64,000 nt of DNA from Acidobacteriota bacterium (GTDB lineage Bacteria; Acidobacteriota; Blastocatellia; Pyrinomonadales; Pyrinomonadaceae): the NCBI GenBank assembly GCA_016718135.1, contig JADKEF010000001.1, forward strand, positions 617,001 through 681,000, read 5' to 3'. Below are positions 54,723-63,388 of the stretch, piece after piece (the first letter of the stretch is position 1; every line of letters begins with the position of its first letter). Below the pieces are notes generated by a model. It was not told the DNA's origin, ran no database searches, and saw only the letters and a program-made list of their open reading frames with translations. The position numbers and the translations under genes are program-made.

Positions 54723-55655
54723 ATGACACAAGGGAAAGTAGGTATTTTAGGTATTCCTCTCGGGTTTGGTGCCGGGCAAACAGGTAGCGAATTAGGTGTG
54801 AATGCGATGCGTCTGACGCGGTTTCGCGGGCTTGGCCTCGCTGAGCATATACGTCACCTAGGCTACGAGACAACCGATCACGGCGACGCCTGGATCGTCC
54901 AACCAGCAAACCAACTGGACAACGGCAATCCGAAGCACCTCGCCGAGATGCTCGCATCGAGTGCAAATATCATCGAAAAAGTATCGTCGATGCTTGGCGA
55001 CGATGAATTTCCGATCATTCTCGGCGGTGACCATGCCATCGCGATCCCGACGTTCTCGGCGATAGCTAGTCACTACAAAAAACAGGGAAATGAGATCGGC
55101 CTGATCTGGTTCGACGCCCATGCGGACATCAATACACCCGAAACGTCGCCATCGGGCAACATTCACGGCATGCCGCTGGCAGCCATACTCGGTCACGGTA
55201 ACGACGAACTCGTCAATCTTTGCGGTTATGCTCCAAAGCTAAACCCGAAATACTTCGCCCACATTGGAGCTCGCGACGTCGATCCCGGTGAACGCTCGCA
55301 GATCGAATTACTAGGGCTTCGCGACAATTTCTTTACAATGAGCGACGTCGACAAACGCGGGATGGCCGCTTGCGTCGAGGACGCCCTTGCGATCGCATCG
55401 CAGGCTCCCGGCGGTTACGCCGTGACGTTTGACGTCGATATGATAGACCCGCGCTTCGCTCCCGGCTCAGGCACGCTAGTACGCGGCGGTACAACCTACC
55501 GCGAAGCCCATCTCGCGCTGGAAATGATCGCCGCCCACGGCGGAATGCGTTCCTTCGAGATCGTCGAAGTCAATCCTTTGTTGGATCAGAGCAACATAAC
55601 GGTTGAATTAGCTTGCGAACTGATACTATCGGCCTTGGGTAAAACAATCCTATGA
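54723..55655 (+). CDS. Arginase (ureohydrolase family)
   Basis: 310 residues. Mn2+-binding motifs GGDHAIAIP (about 102), WFDAHADINTP (about 127) and FDVDMIDPRFAPG (about 238) of the arginase/agmatinase superfamily. N-terminal GIPLGFGAGQTGSELG and the S-G-N-I-H-G-M-P loop favour arginase over agmatinase. It hydrolyses arginine to ornithine and urea. Overlaps ddl by four bases (ATGA). Confidence 0.92.
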   Translation: MTQGKVGILGIPLGFGAGQTGSELGVNAMRLTRFRGLGLAEHIRHLGYETTDHGDAWIVQPANQLDNGNPKHLAEMLASSANIIEKVSSMLGDDEFPIILGGDHAIAIPTFSAIASHYKKQGNEIGLIWFDAHADINTPETSPSGNIHGMPLAAILGHGNDELVNLCGYAPKLNPKYFAHIGARDVDPGERSQIELLGLRDNFFTMSDVDKRGMAACVEDALAIASQAPGGYAVTFDVDMIDPRFAPGSGTLVRGGTTYREAHLALEMIAAHGGMRSFEIVEVNPLLDQSNITVELACELILSALGKTIL

Positions 55656-56773
55656 AAAGACGCGTCGGAGTTATTTTTGGCGGCCGTTCCGGTGAGCATG
55701 AGATCTCGATCCGTTCGGCAAAGACCGTAATTGAGAATATCGATAGCGACAAGTATGAGGTCGTGCCTATCGCCATTATGAACGACGGCCGTTGGCTCTC
55801 TCCGGCCGAGTCGGTCAGGCAGTTCCCGGAGCATACGCAAGAAGTCTTTCGCGACACTCAAGGCGAGGCTTCGGAATCGGCCATTACGCTGACCGGCGAT
55901 ACATCGCCTGGCGGATTGACCGTTCTAGAGGAATCAGCAGGAACGCTCCCCCTCGATGTGATATTTCCCGTTCTACACGGTACTTATGGCGAGGACGGGA
56001 CGATTCAAGGGCTGTTCGAAATGGCGGACATACCGTATGTTGGTTGCGGCGTGCTCGCGTCTTCGTGCGGGATGGACAAGGCCTTCATGAAGACCCTTTT
56101 TCGCGATGCAGGGTTACCGATGTGCGATTATGTCTGGTTCCTGCGAGGCGAGTGGGAATCGAACAGGGAAACAACGCTCGACCAGGTCGAATCCAAACTC
56201 GGTTTCCCATGCTTTGTGAAACCCGCGAATTTGGGCTCGTCTGTCGGCATTTCAAGAGCAACCGACCGCGAATCCCTCGCGGCCGCCATCTCCCTCGCCG
56301 CCGAGTACGACCGAAAGATCATCGTTGAAGAAGCCCTGGAAATGCGGGAGATCGAATGTGCGGTGATCGGCAATGACGCGGCCGAAGCGAGCCTGCCGGG
56401 CGAATACATCATCCGCGATAACTCAAAAGCATTTCTGGATTACACCGAGAAATATTCGGGCACCGGCAATAATGAGTTTGTTGTCCCCGCACCAGTCTCG
56501 GACGAACTTGTCTCGAAGATCAAGCAAATGGCCGTGACCGCATTTCGAGCCGTCGACGGTTCGGGCCTCGCCAGAGTTGATTTCTTCCTCCGCAATGACA
56601 ATGGGGCTTTGCTGGTAAACGAGATAAATACTTTGCCCGGCCTTACCGATGCCTCAGGATTCCCAAAGATGTGGGTGGGAAGTGGAAAGACTTTTCCGCA
56701 GGTAATAGATCAGTTGATCGATCTCGCGATCGCAAGACACCAAGATAAGAAAAGGAATAAAACAAGCAAGTAA
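55652..56773 (+). CDS. ddl: D-alanine--D-alanine ligase
   Basis: 373 residues. VIFGGRSGEHEISIRSA start, HGTYGEDGTIQG, GCGVLASSCGMDK, ATP-grasp motifs FVKPANLGSSVGIS and ARVDFF...NEINTLPG. It joins two D-Ala for peptidoglycan precursors. Translationally coupled to arginase, an unusual pairing with no obvious pathway link. Confidence 0.95.
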   Translation: MKRRVGVIFGGRSGEHEISIRSAKTVIENIDSDKYEVVPIAIMNDGRWLSPAESVRQFPEHTQEVFRDTQGEASESAITLTGDTSPGGLTVLEESAGTLPLDVIFPVLHGTYGEDGTIQGLFEMADIPYVGCGVLASSCGMDKAFMKTLFRDAGLPMCDYVWFLRGEWESNRETTLDQVESKLGFPCFVKPANLGSSVGISRATDRESLAAAISLAAEYDRKIIVEEALEMREIECAVIGNDAAEASLPGEYIIRDNSKAFLDYTEKYSGTGNNEFVVPAPVSDELVSKIKQMAVTAFRAVDGSGLARVDFFLRNDNGALLVNEINTLPGLTDASGFPKMWVGSGKTFPQVIDQLIDLAIARHQDKKRNKTSK

Positions 56774-56802
56774 ACGTTAGGGTCACGTGTAGTGCGTAGA
56801 TC

Positions 56803-57708
56803 TTACTTCTTTGGAGCCTTGTAACCTTTTCGAGTTCGAATCGTTAGGTTTGGACGACCAACGCGAACCTCGATCGCTCGCCATTTGCCGTCCTTTTTGG
56901 TATTCGTGGGCGAATATGCCAGCGTATACTGCACCCCGATCTCTCCTACTATGGATCGAAATGCCTCACGCATTGCCTGGCCGCCGGGTGTAGCGATAAA
57001 TGTGCCTCCCGTCTTGTCAGCAAAATTCTTCAACACACCCTGATTTTGCCGCCGCCCGACGCTGTTGTCGTTGATAGCTGACATATCGACCGTGTAGATC
57101 GTACAACCAGCCGCGATCGCTGCCTGCAGTGCCTTTTCCGAACTCTTGCCGCTCATCGTATCGGCTCCGTCTGAAAGGACTACGATGGCTTTTCGCTTTT
57201 CCTCGCGTTTTGAGAGGAGTTCGGCGGCTTTGAAGACCGCGTCGTTCATGACGGTCATTCCGTCCGCTTTCAGGTCGTATACCTGGTCGCGAATGTCACG
57301 GCTATTCGAAAAATCCTGGACGAGTTTTACCTTCGAGTCGAAATTATAGATTGCAACGAAATCATCGGCTCTGAGGCCGTCGAGAAACTGTATCGCCGCC
57401 GATCGGGCAAGCGATACGCGCCTTTCCATACTACCTGAAGTATCCAGCAAGATGACTGCGGCAAAGGGCGTTTCGTCCGAGCTAAACAACTCAAGCTTCT
57501 GTTCGACACCATCCTCAAATATCCTGAATAGCTTCTGTCCGAGGCCACTCACGGGCTTTCCGCTCGCGTCGAGTACCGACGCGTTGACTACGACGATCGA
57601 TGCATCGACACTGATAGTTTCATCCTCCGTCTGGGCGAGTGTCGTTGTAGAACCAACAAATAGGAAAAGAAAGATGGCGAGGATACGGGTGTGATAGATA
57701 GGCGTCAC
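56803..57708 (-). CDS. Secreted VWFA-related domain protein
   Basis: 301 residues. Signal peptide to about residue 25, a short beta region (VVVNASVLDASGKPVSGLG) and a von Willebrand A domain with a complete MIDAS: DTSGSM at 89-94, Thr in GMTVMND and Asp in LSDGADTMSG. This layout is abundant in Acidobacteriota as 'VWFA-related' proteins. Likely extracellular ligand or protein binding; function unknown. Last gene of a minus-strand cluster with two small secreted proteins. Confidence 0.88.
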   Translation of the reverse strand: MTPIYHTRILAIFLFLFVGSTTTLAQTEDETISVDASIVVVNASVLDASGKPVSGLGQKLFRIFEDGVEQKLELFSSDETPFAAVILLDTSGSMERRVSLARSAAIQFLDGLRADDFVAIYNFDSKVKLVQDFSNSRDIRDQVYDLKADGMTVMNDAVFKAAELLSKREEKRKAIVVLSDGADTMSGKSSEKALQAAIAAGCTIYTVDMSAINDNSVGRRQNQGVLKNFADKTGGTFIATPGGQAMREAFRSIVGEIGVQYTLAYSPTNTKKDGKWRAIEVRVGRPNLTIRTRKGYKAPKK

Positions 57709-57718
57709 AGGCTAAACG

Positions 57719-58261
57719 TTAGTTAGTGAATCTAAGGAACTTAGCTACACGCAAGACGGCATTGGAACTTTGAATGGCAGCGGCCGAGATGGAAAATCGA
57801 GTGGTCTTCTTGAGCTCATCCATAAGGGCGACGGTCGCTGAATGCAATGACTTGATCGCGTCTTTTGGAGACAAACGGCTTTTTTGAGCATCTGCACGGA
57901 TCTCCTTATCGTCTTCCTCATCACCACCACCGAGTTCACCGCGGATCTTCTTAACAAGCTTCTCAACAGACGCGACCTTGGCGATCTCAGTTTCCGATAG
58001 GCGGCCATTTTGAGCAACACCTTTCTCTAATTCTTCCGTTATTTTAAGGACCTCCGTGCCACGATCGAGCATCTCCTGATACTCTTTCTTCTCTCTCTCT
58101 ATTCGCAATTTTTCGAGCGTTTCTTTGAAGGTCTTGGGATAATCTTCGCGACTTGGTGGCTTAGGTAAGACTGAGGAAGATGTGTCTTGAGCAGCAGCAG
58201 CTACTGCGAAGGCCAAAACCATCATGAAGAGAAGAATTGAATGTGAGACGCGGTAAAACAT
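57719..58261 (-). CDS. Secreted helical protein of unknown function (180 aa)
   Basis: Signal peptide (LLFMMVLAFAVAAAAQ) then a highly charged, mostly helical region (TFKETLEKLRIEREKKEYQEML) and a C-terminus with FSISAAAIQSSNAVLRVAKF. No recognised domain. Ten bases upstream of the VWA gene and 17 bases after the 58279 gene, so probably cotranscribed. Confidence 0.75.
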   Translation of the reverse strand: MFYRVSHSILLFMMVLAFAVAAAAQDTSSSVLPKPPSREDYPKTFKETLEKLRIEREKKEYQEMLDRGTEVLKITEELEKGVAQNGRLSETEIAKVASVEKLVKKIRGELGGGDEEDDKEIRADAQKSRLSPKDAIKSLHSATVALMDELKKTTRFSISAAAIQSSNAVLRVAKFLRFTN

Positions 58262-58278
58262 ACGAGCACTACAATGCT

Positions 58279-58914
58279 TTACGGTTTATCTGTATCTTGA
58301 ACCGGATTTGGGGAAACGCCCGTCACGGCCTCGATCAATTTCGCAAGAAAGTTATCTTCGGCCAGGCCTGAGCTGCGTACAGTGACCCATTCCGAAACTA
58401 GACCATTGCCGGCACGACCTTCGACCTTTGCATTCACGGAAACGTTGTTCTGGATACCGTCGATGGACTGGACTTCGATGGTCAGCGTATACTGCGCCCG
58501 AGTCCACGCTGTTTGAGTCGATTCAACGATACCGTATCGCCCCAGTTCGCTCTGGGTGACGACCGCTCCTTTAGCGAAAACGAAAGGCTGAGTGACAATG
58601 ATGCCATCCTTCGGCCTCGATGATGCCTCATCAACGACGATCCTTTGTTCTCTTAACGTGTCCACGATCGATTCGATGAGTGCATCTCTGCGCGCATTAA
58701 GTTTGTAAGGATTTGCGAGCATGTCGCGTACCTTTGTCTTTCCCTTTCCCCAATCGAACGAACGAGTGACGTCATTCCCGCGAGTCGTCACCTTATTTCC
58801 GCTTTCTTTGATCGTTTGAGTTTGTGTATCGACCCCTTTCTGGGCAGGCGCAGTTGAATAAAAACCGAACAGTACCGGAATGAGCCAAAAACAATTGCTA
58901 TACCGACATGTCAT
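58279..58914 (-). CDS. Secreted protein of unknown function (211 aa)
   Basis: N-terminal signal-like segment (SNCFWLIPVLFGFYSTAPAQ), then a mixed alpha/beta region with a repeated Val/Thr-rich beta pattern (ARAQYTLTIEVQSIDG, VSVNAKVEGRAG). No family recognised. ATG 58914 is preferred to a TTG at 58932; neither has a ribosome site. Confidence 0.7.
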   Translation of the reverse strand: MTCRYSNCFWLIPVLFGFYSTAPAQKGVDTQTQTIKESGNKVTTRGNDVTRSFDWGKGKTKVRDMLANPYKLNARRDALIESIVDTLREQRIVVDEASSRPKDGIIVTQPFVFAKGAVVTQSELGRYGIVESTQTAWTRAQYTLTIEVQSIDGIQNNVSVNAKVEGRAGNGLVSEWVTVRSSGLAEDNFLAKLIEAVTGVSPNPVQDTDKP

Positions 58915-58986
58915 AAATTTAATATAAACCAAAAGGCTTGTTCTTAAAAGGATTTGATGGCCTAAGTTGAGAAATAGTTGTAATTT

Positions 58987-59763
58987 CTAGGAATGCTCGC
59001 GAGGGATCTCATTCTGCAATTCCCACAGTAGCAGATGTTTTAGGAAAGCATGATGGCCGGCAAACCGCGCAATACAGTAGCCCGGCAGACCGTCAAGGAA
59101 TCCGCCCTTGACGATGAAGGACGTAAGGAACGCCACGCTGCCAGCCGTTGTGAGACGCAGGAGTGATGTCCGGCGACCTCGTTCGAACATCTGTTGAGCG
59201 GCAAGTGGTGCGTATCGTTCGCCGATCAGTCTGTGATGCTCGCTTGCATCGTCGATGGTGAAGTGAATTATATCGGACCTAAGTCTGCCGACAGACTCGC
59301 CGTCATTCAGCCTGACTGACTCGTGAACGATCAGATCATTCCAATGACCCTTTCGACGGTCGAATAATCGTAGTTGCCAGTCCGGATACCAACCGGAATG
59401 CCGGATCTGGCGGCCCATGTAAAATGACGATCGTGGGATACGGTAGCCGCTAAACGCCGGACCGCCCGCCTTGTCTCGAATATTTTTGATCTCACTGGCG
59501 AGTTCGGGAGAAACCCGCTCATCCGCATCCAGACTGAAAATCCAGTCAAATTTGGCAGAATCCACGCCAAACTGCTTCTGAGCTGAAAAACCGGGCCACG
59601 GGCGGGAAATGACCCGTGCTCCCATTGAGGTGGCTATCTCGACCGTTCTGTCAACACTTTCTGAATCGATGACCAGTACCTCGTCAGCCCATTCGACCGA
59701 CAAAATAGCGTCGGCGATCTTGCTCTCCTCATTACCGGCAATGATCACGGCCGAGATCTTCAT
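58987..59763 (-). CDS. Family 2 glycosyltransferase (WaaE/KdtX-like)
   Basis: 258 residues. GT-A fold with ISAVIIAGNEE at the start, VIDSESVDRT, and SLDADERVS as the metal-binding DXD. The later region (GYRIPRSSFYMGR, WYPDWQLRLFDRRKG) matches LPS-core beta-1,4-glucosyltransferase relatives. It probably adds a sugar to LPS core or another envelope glycan. ATG 59763 is chosen at the start of the fold; the frame is open to 59790. Confidence 0.9.
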   Translation of the reverse strand: MKISAVIIAGNEESKIADAILSVEWADEVLVIDSESVDRTVEIATSMGARVISRPWPGFSAQKQFGVDSAKFDWIFSLDADERVSPELASEIKNIRDKAGGPAFSGYRIPRSSFYMGRQIRHSGWYPDWQLRLFDRRKGHWNDLIVHESVRLNDGESVGRLRSDIIHFTIDDASEHHRLIGERYAPLAAQQMFERGRRTSLLRLTTAGSVAFLTSFIVKGGFLDGLPGYCIARFAGHHAFLKHLLLWELQNEIPREHS

Positions 59764-59788
59764 TCGTAAGATTCTCGCAGAGTTGTAC

Positions 59789-59820
59789 AAAAACTAAAAG
59801 TGCCGCAGGAATGCGGCACT
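59789..59820 (-). terminator. Rho-independent terminator after the TolC-like gene
   Basis: Perfect 8-base stem AGTGCCGC/GCGGCACT (59799-59820) with loop ATTCCT on the minus strand, followed by TTTAGTTTTTG. It separates the TolC-like gene from the glycosyltransferase cluster. Confidence 0.8.
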
Positions 59821-59842
59821 CTCGAAGCAGATGGATAAAGCC

Positions 59843-61657
59843 CTACTTTGGATCAAGTGGCGATGAGACCGTTATGTTATTCGCACGGAACGCCGTCGAT
59901 GTCACTCGCTGAAGATCGGACAGAGCTTTATTGTAATCCGTCTCAGCTCTGATCTCAGCATTTCGGGCATTCGTCAACGAATTCTCACGCTGGAACAGCA
60001 GAAAGGTCGTCGAGCGTCCGTTTTCGTAGAGCTTTCTCTCGCCCTCTAGTTGGATCTCAGCACTCTCACGGGCACGACGAGCCGTCAGGACACGCTGGCG
60101 GGATGTTTCGACACTTTGGACAGCATTGCGAACTTCGACGATCACAGACTGCTCCTGGCCGCGAGTCTGTGCCTGTAGTTGCTCTTCCTGGATCTTTGCT
60201 CCGTCGAGGTTTGCCTTCGCAGTTCGATTTCTCAACGGGAAGGATATCGTCGCGCCGATCGAAAAATTCGGAGAGTCGCTACGAAACATGTTTGCGAGCG
60301 ATCGGTTGAAACCACCAAAGAGGTACGAAGGCGACGCCGGAATGATTACGGTCGGATTGGGCAGAATCGGCAGAGCCAAACTCGCTCGTGTCGCATTGAG
60401 GCCATTGAATAGAAAGAGATCTGCGCTTCCTGTGATCAAGTTCGTCGTCGTCGCGGTGCTCGTTCCGCTTCGTGAGAGTCCGTCGAGCGAAAAGGTCGTG
60501 TTCAGATCGATCTGCGGCTTGGTCTGGTTCTTGAAATATTTAATGTCTTCTTGATTGATCTCGCGCTGCAGTTTGAGACGCTTTAATTCATAGCGGTTAT
60601 CCATCGCGTCCTTCATAGCGTCGTCCAAACTTGTTGAGTCGAGGCTGAAAGCGGGTTTGTCCGTCGGCACAAAGGTCTGCGTCCATTCGGGCGAGAGCGG
60701 GTCTCGAATCAAAAGCTGCTTGATCGCGTTTTCAGCAGTTGCGACCGTCTGCGTTGCCAATAGCAAACTTCCTTCACGATTGGCTAATTCAGTTACAACC
60801 TCAGCCCGATCCAGCGGAGCCGCAGCACCGGCCTCGATGCGAGCCTCGACCTGCCTGAGATTTTCCTTCGCGAGGTTAACGTTTGCGACCTCATTCTGCT
60901 GGTTGCGAAGAGCGAAAACATAATCCCAATAAGCACGCTGTACACTAGTTATCGTCGCCGTCGCCTGCAGACGAAAATCCGATTCGGTTTGCTCAAGCCG
61001 TTTACGAGCGATGGTGATATTGCGCCGCGTGTTATCAATTCTAAAATTGCGCATCAGCGGCTGGTTGTAGTTGAAACCAACCGACGATGAATAGATCGCA
61101 CTGCCGGCGCTGGCGGTTCCATCGGTAACCTGGGCCTGGGCAAAGGCGTTCTCGGTGCGAGTGTTGTTGAAGAAGAACTGATAATTTCCGCCGCCCTTCT
61201 GGATGTTCTTCGACAGATTCGAATTAACTCGAAAGTCATTCGTTGCGTCCGAACCCGTTGTCGAATTCCGCGAAAAGGTCGGTGTTGCCGTGAACACGTG
61301 ATCGTAGATGCCGAGCAGCGAACGTACCTGCGTCTCCTGAAAACGCACGTCGCCGCGAGATATCTCGACGTCGTTGTTGTTCTGGAGGGCACGCCGGATC
61401 GCATCGCTCAGGCTCAGCGAGATCGGCTGGGCCGTCTGAACGCCAACGCGGGCCAGGGCCGCCGAATTGTCGCTAGCCAACCGGGCGAACTTTCGTATCG
61501 CCGCCGTCGGATCGACGATCTCAACCTTGGCGACAACATTCTCCGGGGTGGCCGTCGCGGTCTGGGCCGGCTCCTGTGCAGACACAGTTGCGGTCGCCGT
61601 CGCTGACACGGTCAGAATAGAGAAGAATAAAAACTTGCGGGATCGCGAAAATTTCAT
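59843..61657 (-). CDS. TolC family outer-membrane efflux protein
   Basis: 604 residues. Signal peptide to about residue 28, a ~55-residue spacer, then two OEP repeats with Asn/Gln/Ala-rich helices (ALRNQQNEVANVNLAKENLRQ, VRNAVQSVETSRQRVLTARR) that build the periplasmic tunnel. It would form the outer-membrane channel for tripartite efflux; the MacAB-like operon at 15.6-21.3 kb lacks its own channel, so it is a candidate partner. GGAG nine bases upstream supports ATG 61657. Confidence 0.9.
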   Translation of the reverse strand: MKFSRSRKFLFFSILTVSATATATVSAQEPAQTATATPENVVAKVEIVDPTAAIRKFARLASDNSAALARVGVQTAQPISLSLSDAIRRALQNNNDVEISRGDVRFQETQVRSLLGIYDHVFTATPTFSRNSTTGSDATNDFRVNSNLSKNIQKGGGNYQFFFNNTRTENAFAQAQVTDGTASAGSAIYSSSVGFNYNQPLMRNFRIDNTRRNITIARKRLEQTESDFRLQATATITSVQRAYWDYVFALRNQQNEVANVNLAKENLRQVEARIEAGAAAPLDRAEVVTELANREGSLLLATQTVATAENAIKQLLIRDPLSPEWTQTFVPTDKPAFSLDSTSLDDAMKDAMDNRYELKRLKLQREINQEDIKYFKNQTKPQIDLNTTFSLDGLSRSGTSTATTTNLITGSADLFLFNGLNATRASLALPILPNPTVIIPASPSYLFGGFNRSLANMFRSDSPNFSIGATISFPLRNRTAKANLDGAKIQEEQLQAQTRGQEQSVIVEVRNAVQSVETSRQRVLTARRARESAEIQLEGERKLYENGRSTTFLLFQRENSLTNARNAEIRAETDYNKALSDLQRVTSTAFRANNITVSSPLDPK

Positions 61658-61685
61658 TATGGCTAGCTCCGTCGCTAAACACTTG

Positions 61686-61713
61686 ATTTTATTTGTTAAT
61701 GCTAAAAACTCAA
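61686..61713 (-). promoter_or_regulatory. Candidate sigma-70 promoter of the TolC-like gene
   Basis: Minus strand: TTGAGT (61713-61708), 16-base spacer, TAAAAT (61691-61686), about 30 bases before the start codon. AT-rich surroundings fit. Confidence 0.4.
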
Positions 61714-61783
61714 ACTGGTACTACGTCTTTGATTTTTCGTTTGTTTCAATAATCTGAATATCGGACAACGCGAGGTCACGAAA

Positions 61784-61812
61784 TTGAATCTCGCCCCAAT
61801 TTGCGGTATCTT
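61784..61812 (+). promoter_or_regulatory. Candidate sigma-70 promoter of gap
   Basis: TTGAAT (61784-61789), 17-base spacer, TATCTT (61807-61812). Gives a leader of about 37 bases before the GGAGG ribosome site region. Confidence 0.4.
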
Positions 61813-61855
61813 CATTCCTTTAATAAACGCAATCTTTTTGGAGGATTTTTACACA

Positions 61856-62863
61856 ATGGGTATCAAAGTTGGTATTAACGGATTTGGCCGCATCGGCCGC
61901 TCAGTTGTTAGAACCTGGCTCGGCTCGGGCGACATAGACCTCGTCGCGGTCAACGACCTGACCGATACAAAAACACTCGCACATCTGCTCAAATACGATT
62001 CGGTCATGGGAAACCTCGATCAGACGATCAGCGCGGGCGACGGTTCGATCACAGTTGATGGTGATTCATTTCGCGTGTTTTCAGAGAAAGACCCCGCAGC
62101 GATCGACTGGAATTCGGTCGGCGCAGAGGTGATCATTGAATCGACAGGCCGCTTTACAAATGCGGAGGACGCCAAAAAGCATCTTCGCGGCGACGTCAAA
62201 AAAGTCATCATCTCGGCACCTGCGAAGGGCGAAGACGTCACGATCGTGCTAGGCGTCAATGAGAATGTGTATGACGCTGCCAATCACCACATCATCTCAA
62301 ATGCTTCGTGCACGACCAATTGCCTCGCACCGGTTGCCAAGGTCATTCACGACAATTTTGGCATCAAGAACGCGTTGATGAATACGATCCACAGCTACAC
62401 CAACGACCAGCAACTGCTCGACCTGCCGCACAAGGACCTTCGCCGTGCTCGTGCCGCAGCACTTTCGATGATCCCAACCTCGACCGGTGCGGCTAAGGCG
62501 GTTGCTCTCGTGATTCCGGAGTTGAAAGGCAAGTTTGACGGTATCTCGGTTCGCGTACCGACGCCAAATGTATCGCTGGTTGACGTTGTGATGAACGTTG
62601 AGCGGTCGACATCAGCCGAAGAGGTCAATCAGATCCTTCGTGATGCCGCCGCTGGGCCGATGAAAGGAATCCTCGCCGTCAGCGACGAACCGCTTGTATC
62701 GATCGACTTCAAAGGCAATTCACACTCGTCGATCGTCGACAGCGAAAATACAAAGGTGATCGACGGCACCTGCATCAAGATCCTGTCCTGGTACGACAAT
62801 GAATGGGGCTATTCCTGCCGTGTTCGCGATCTGGTCAAATACATTGCCGCAAAAGGTATGTAA
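61856..62863 (+). CDS. gap: Glyceraldehyde-3-phosphate dehydrogenase, type I
   Basis: 335 residues. NAD-binding INGFGRIGRSVVR, catalytic Cys in SNASCTTNC, His in NTIHSYTNDQ and the C-terminal WYDNEWGYSCRV. Interconverts glyceraldehyde 3-phosphate and 1,3-bisphosphoglycerate. GGAGG at 61840-61844 precedes the ATG at 61856; the longer frame to 61784 overlaps the promoter. Followed by a lipoprotein gene and pgk, the next glycolytic step. Confidence 0.97.
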   Translation: MGIKVGINGFGRIGRSVVRTWLGSGDIDLVAVNDLTDTKTLAHLLKYDSVMGNLDQTISAGDGSITVDGDSFRVFSEKDPAAIDWNSVGAEVIIESTGRFTNAEDAKKHLRGDVKKVIISAPAKGEDVTIVLGVNENVYDAANHHIISNASCTTNCLAPVAKVIHDNFGIKNALMNTIHSYTNDQQLLDLPHKDLRRARAAALSMIPTSTGAAKAVALVIPELKGKFDGISVRVPTPNVSLVDVVMNVERSTSAEEVNQILRDAAAGPMKGILAVSDEPLVSIDFKGNSHSSIVDSENTKVIDGTCIKILSWYDNEWGYSCRVRDLVKYIAAKGM

Positions 62864-62878
62864 CGCTTTCGTACTCTT

Positions 62879-62907
62879 TCTGCCGGAGCCCTATCTGCTC
62901 CGGCAGA
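62879..62907 (+). terminator. Hairpin downstream of gap
   Basis: Perfect 11-base stem TCTGCCGGAGC (62879-62889) / GCTCCGGCAGA (62897-62907), 7-base loop, but no T-run follows. It may stabilise the gap mRNA end or attenuate read-through into pgk. Confidence 0.5.
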
Positions 62908-62932
62908 ATTATCTAGGCCGCCTAATAACAAT

Positions 62933-63322
62933 ATGAAAAACCTGCTAAACGTCGGATTTGTCGCACTCCTCCTCGTGGTTCTCGGCTGTAATTGCGGTGA
63001 CAGACTGAAAGAGCTGTCAAAGAAAGGTGAATCAACGCCTCCGCCCGCGACCAAGACCGAGCCGTCGAATAGTACGACAAAGGCTTCTACCAAAGCAGAG
63101 TACGAAGTCACAATGGCTAAATACGAGCAGGTCAAGATCGGGATGAAAAAGGGCGATGTTGAAAATATCTTCGGCGGCAAAGGCGAAGAATACTACAGCG
63201 GCACCGGCGGCGGCGTTTCTTTCACGTCTGTAAAATGGGTCGGCGAGAAATACAAGACCGTTCTTGTTAGCTTCAAGAACGACAAGGTCACCTCAAAATC
63301 ACAGGTCGGCTTGAACAAGTAG
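62933..63322 (+). CDS. Small lipoprotein with DUF3862/SmpA-like domain
   Basis: 129 residues. Lipoprotein signal with a lipobox (VVLGC, Cys19), a Thr/Ser/Lys-rich linker (to about 60) and a BamE/BLIP-like small domain (YEQVKIGMKKGDVENIFGGKGEEY). Lipid-anchored in the envelope; precise role unknown. Its place between gap and pgk has no metabolic explanation. Confidence 0.78.
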   Translation: MKNLLNVGFVALLLVVLGCNCGDRLKELSKKGESTPPPATKTEPSNSTTKASTKAEYEVTMAKYEQVKIGMKKGDVENIFGGKGEEYYSGTGGGVSFTSVKWVGEKYKTVLVSFKNDKVTSKSQVGLNK

Positions 63323-63388
63323 GCCCGCTGCAGAAGCCGGCACGAAGTAAGGGCATTGCTATTCAACACACTCAACTCAGAGTTTCCG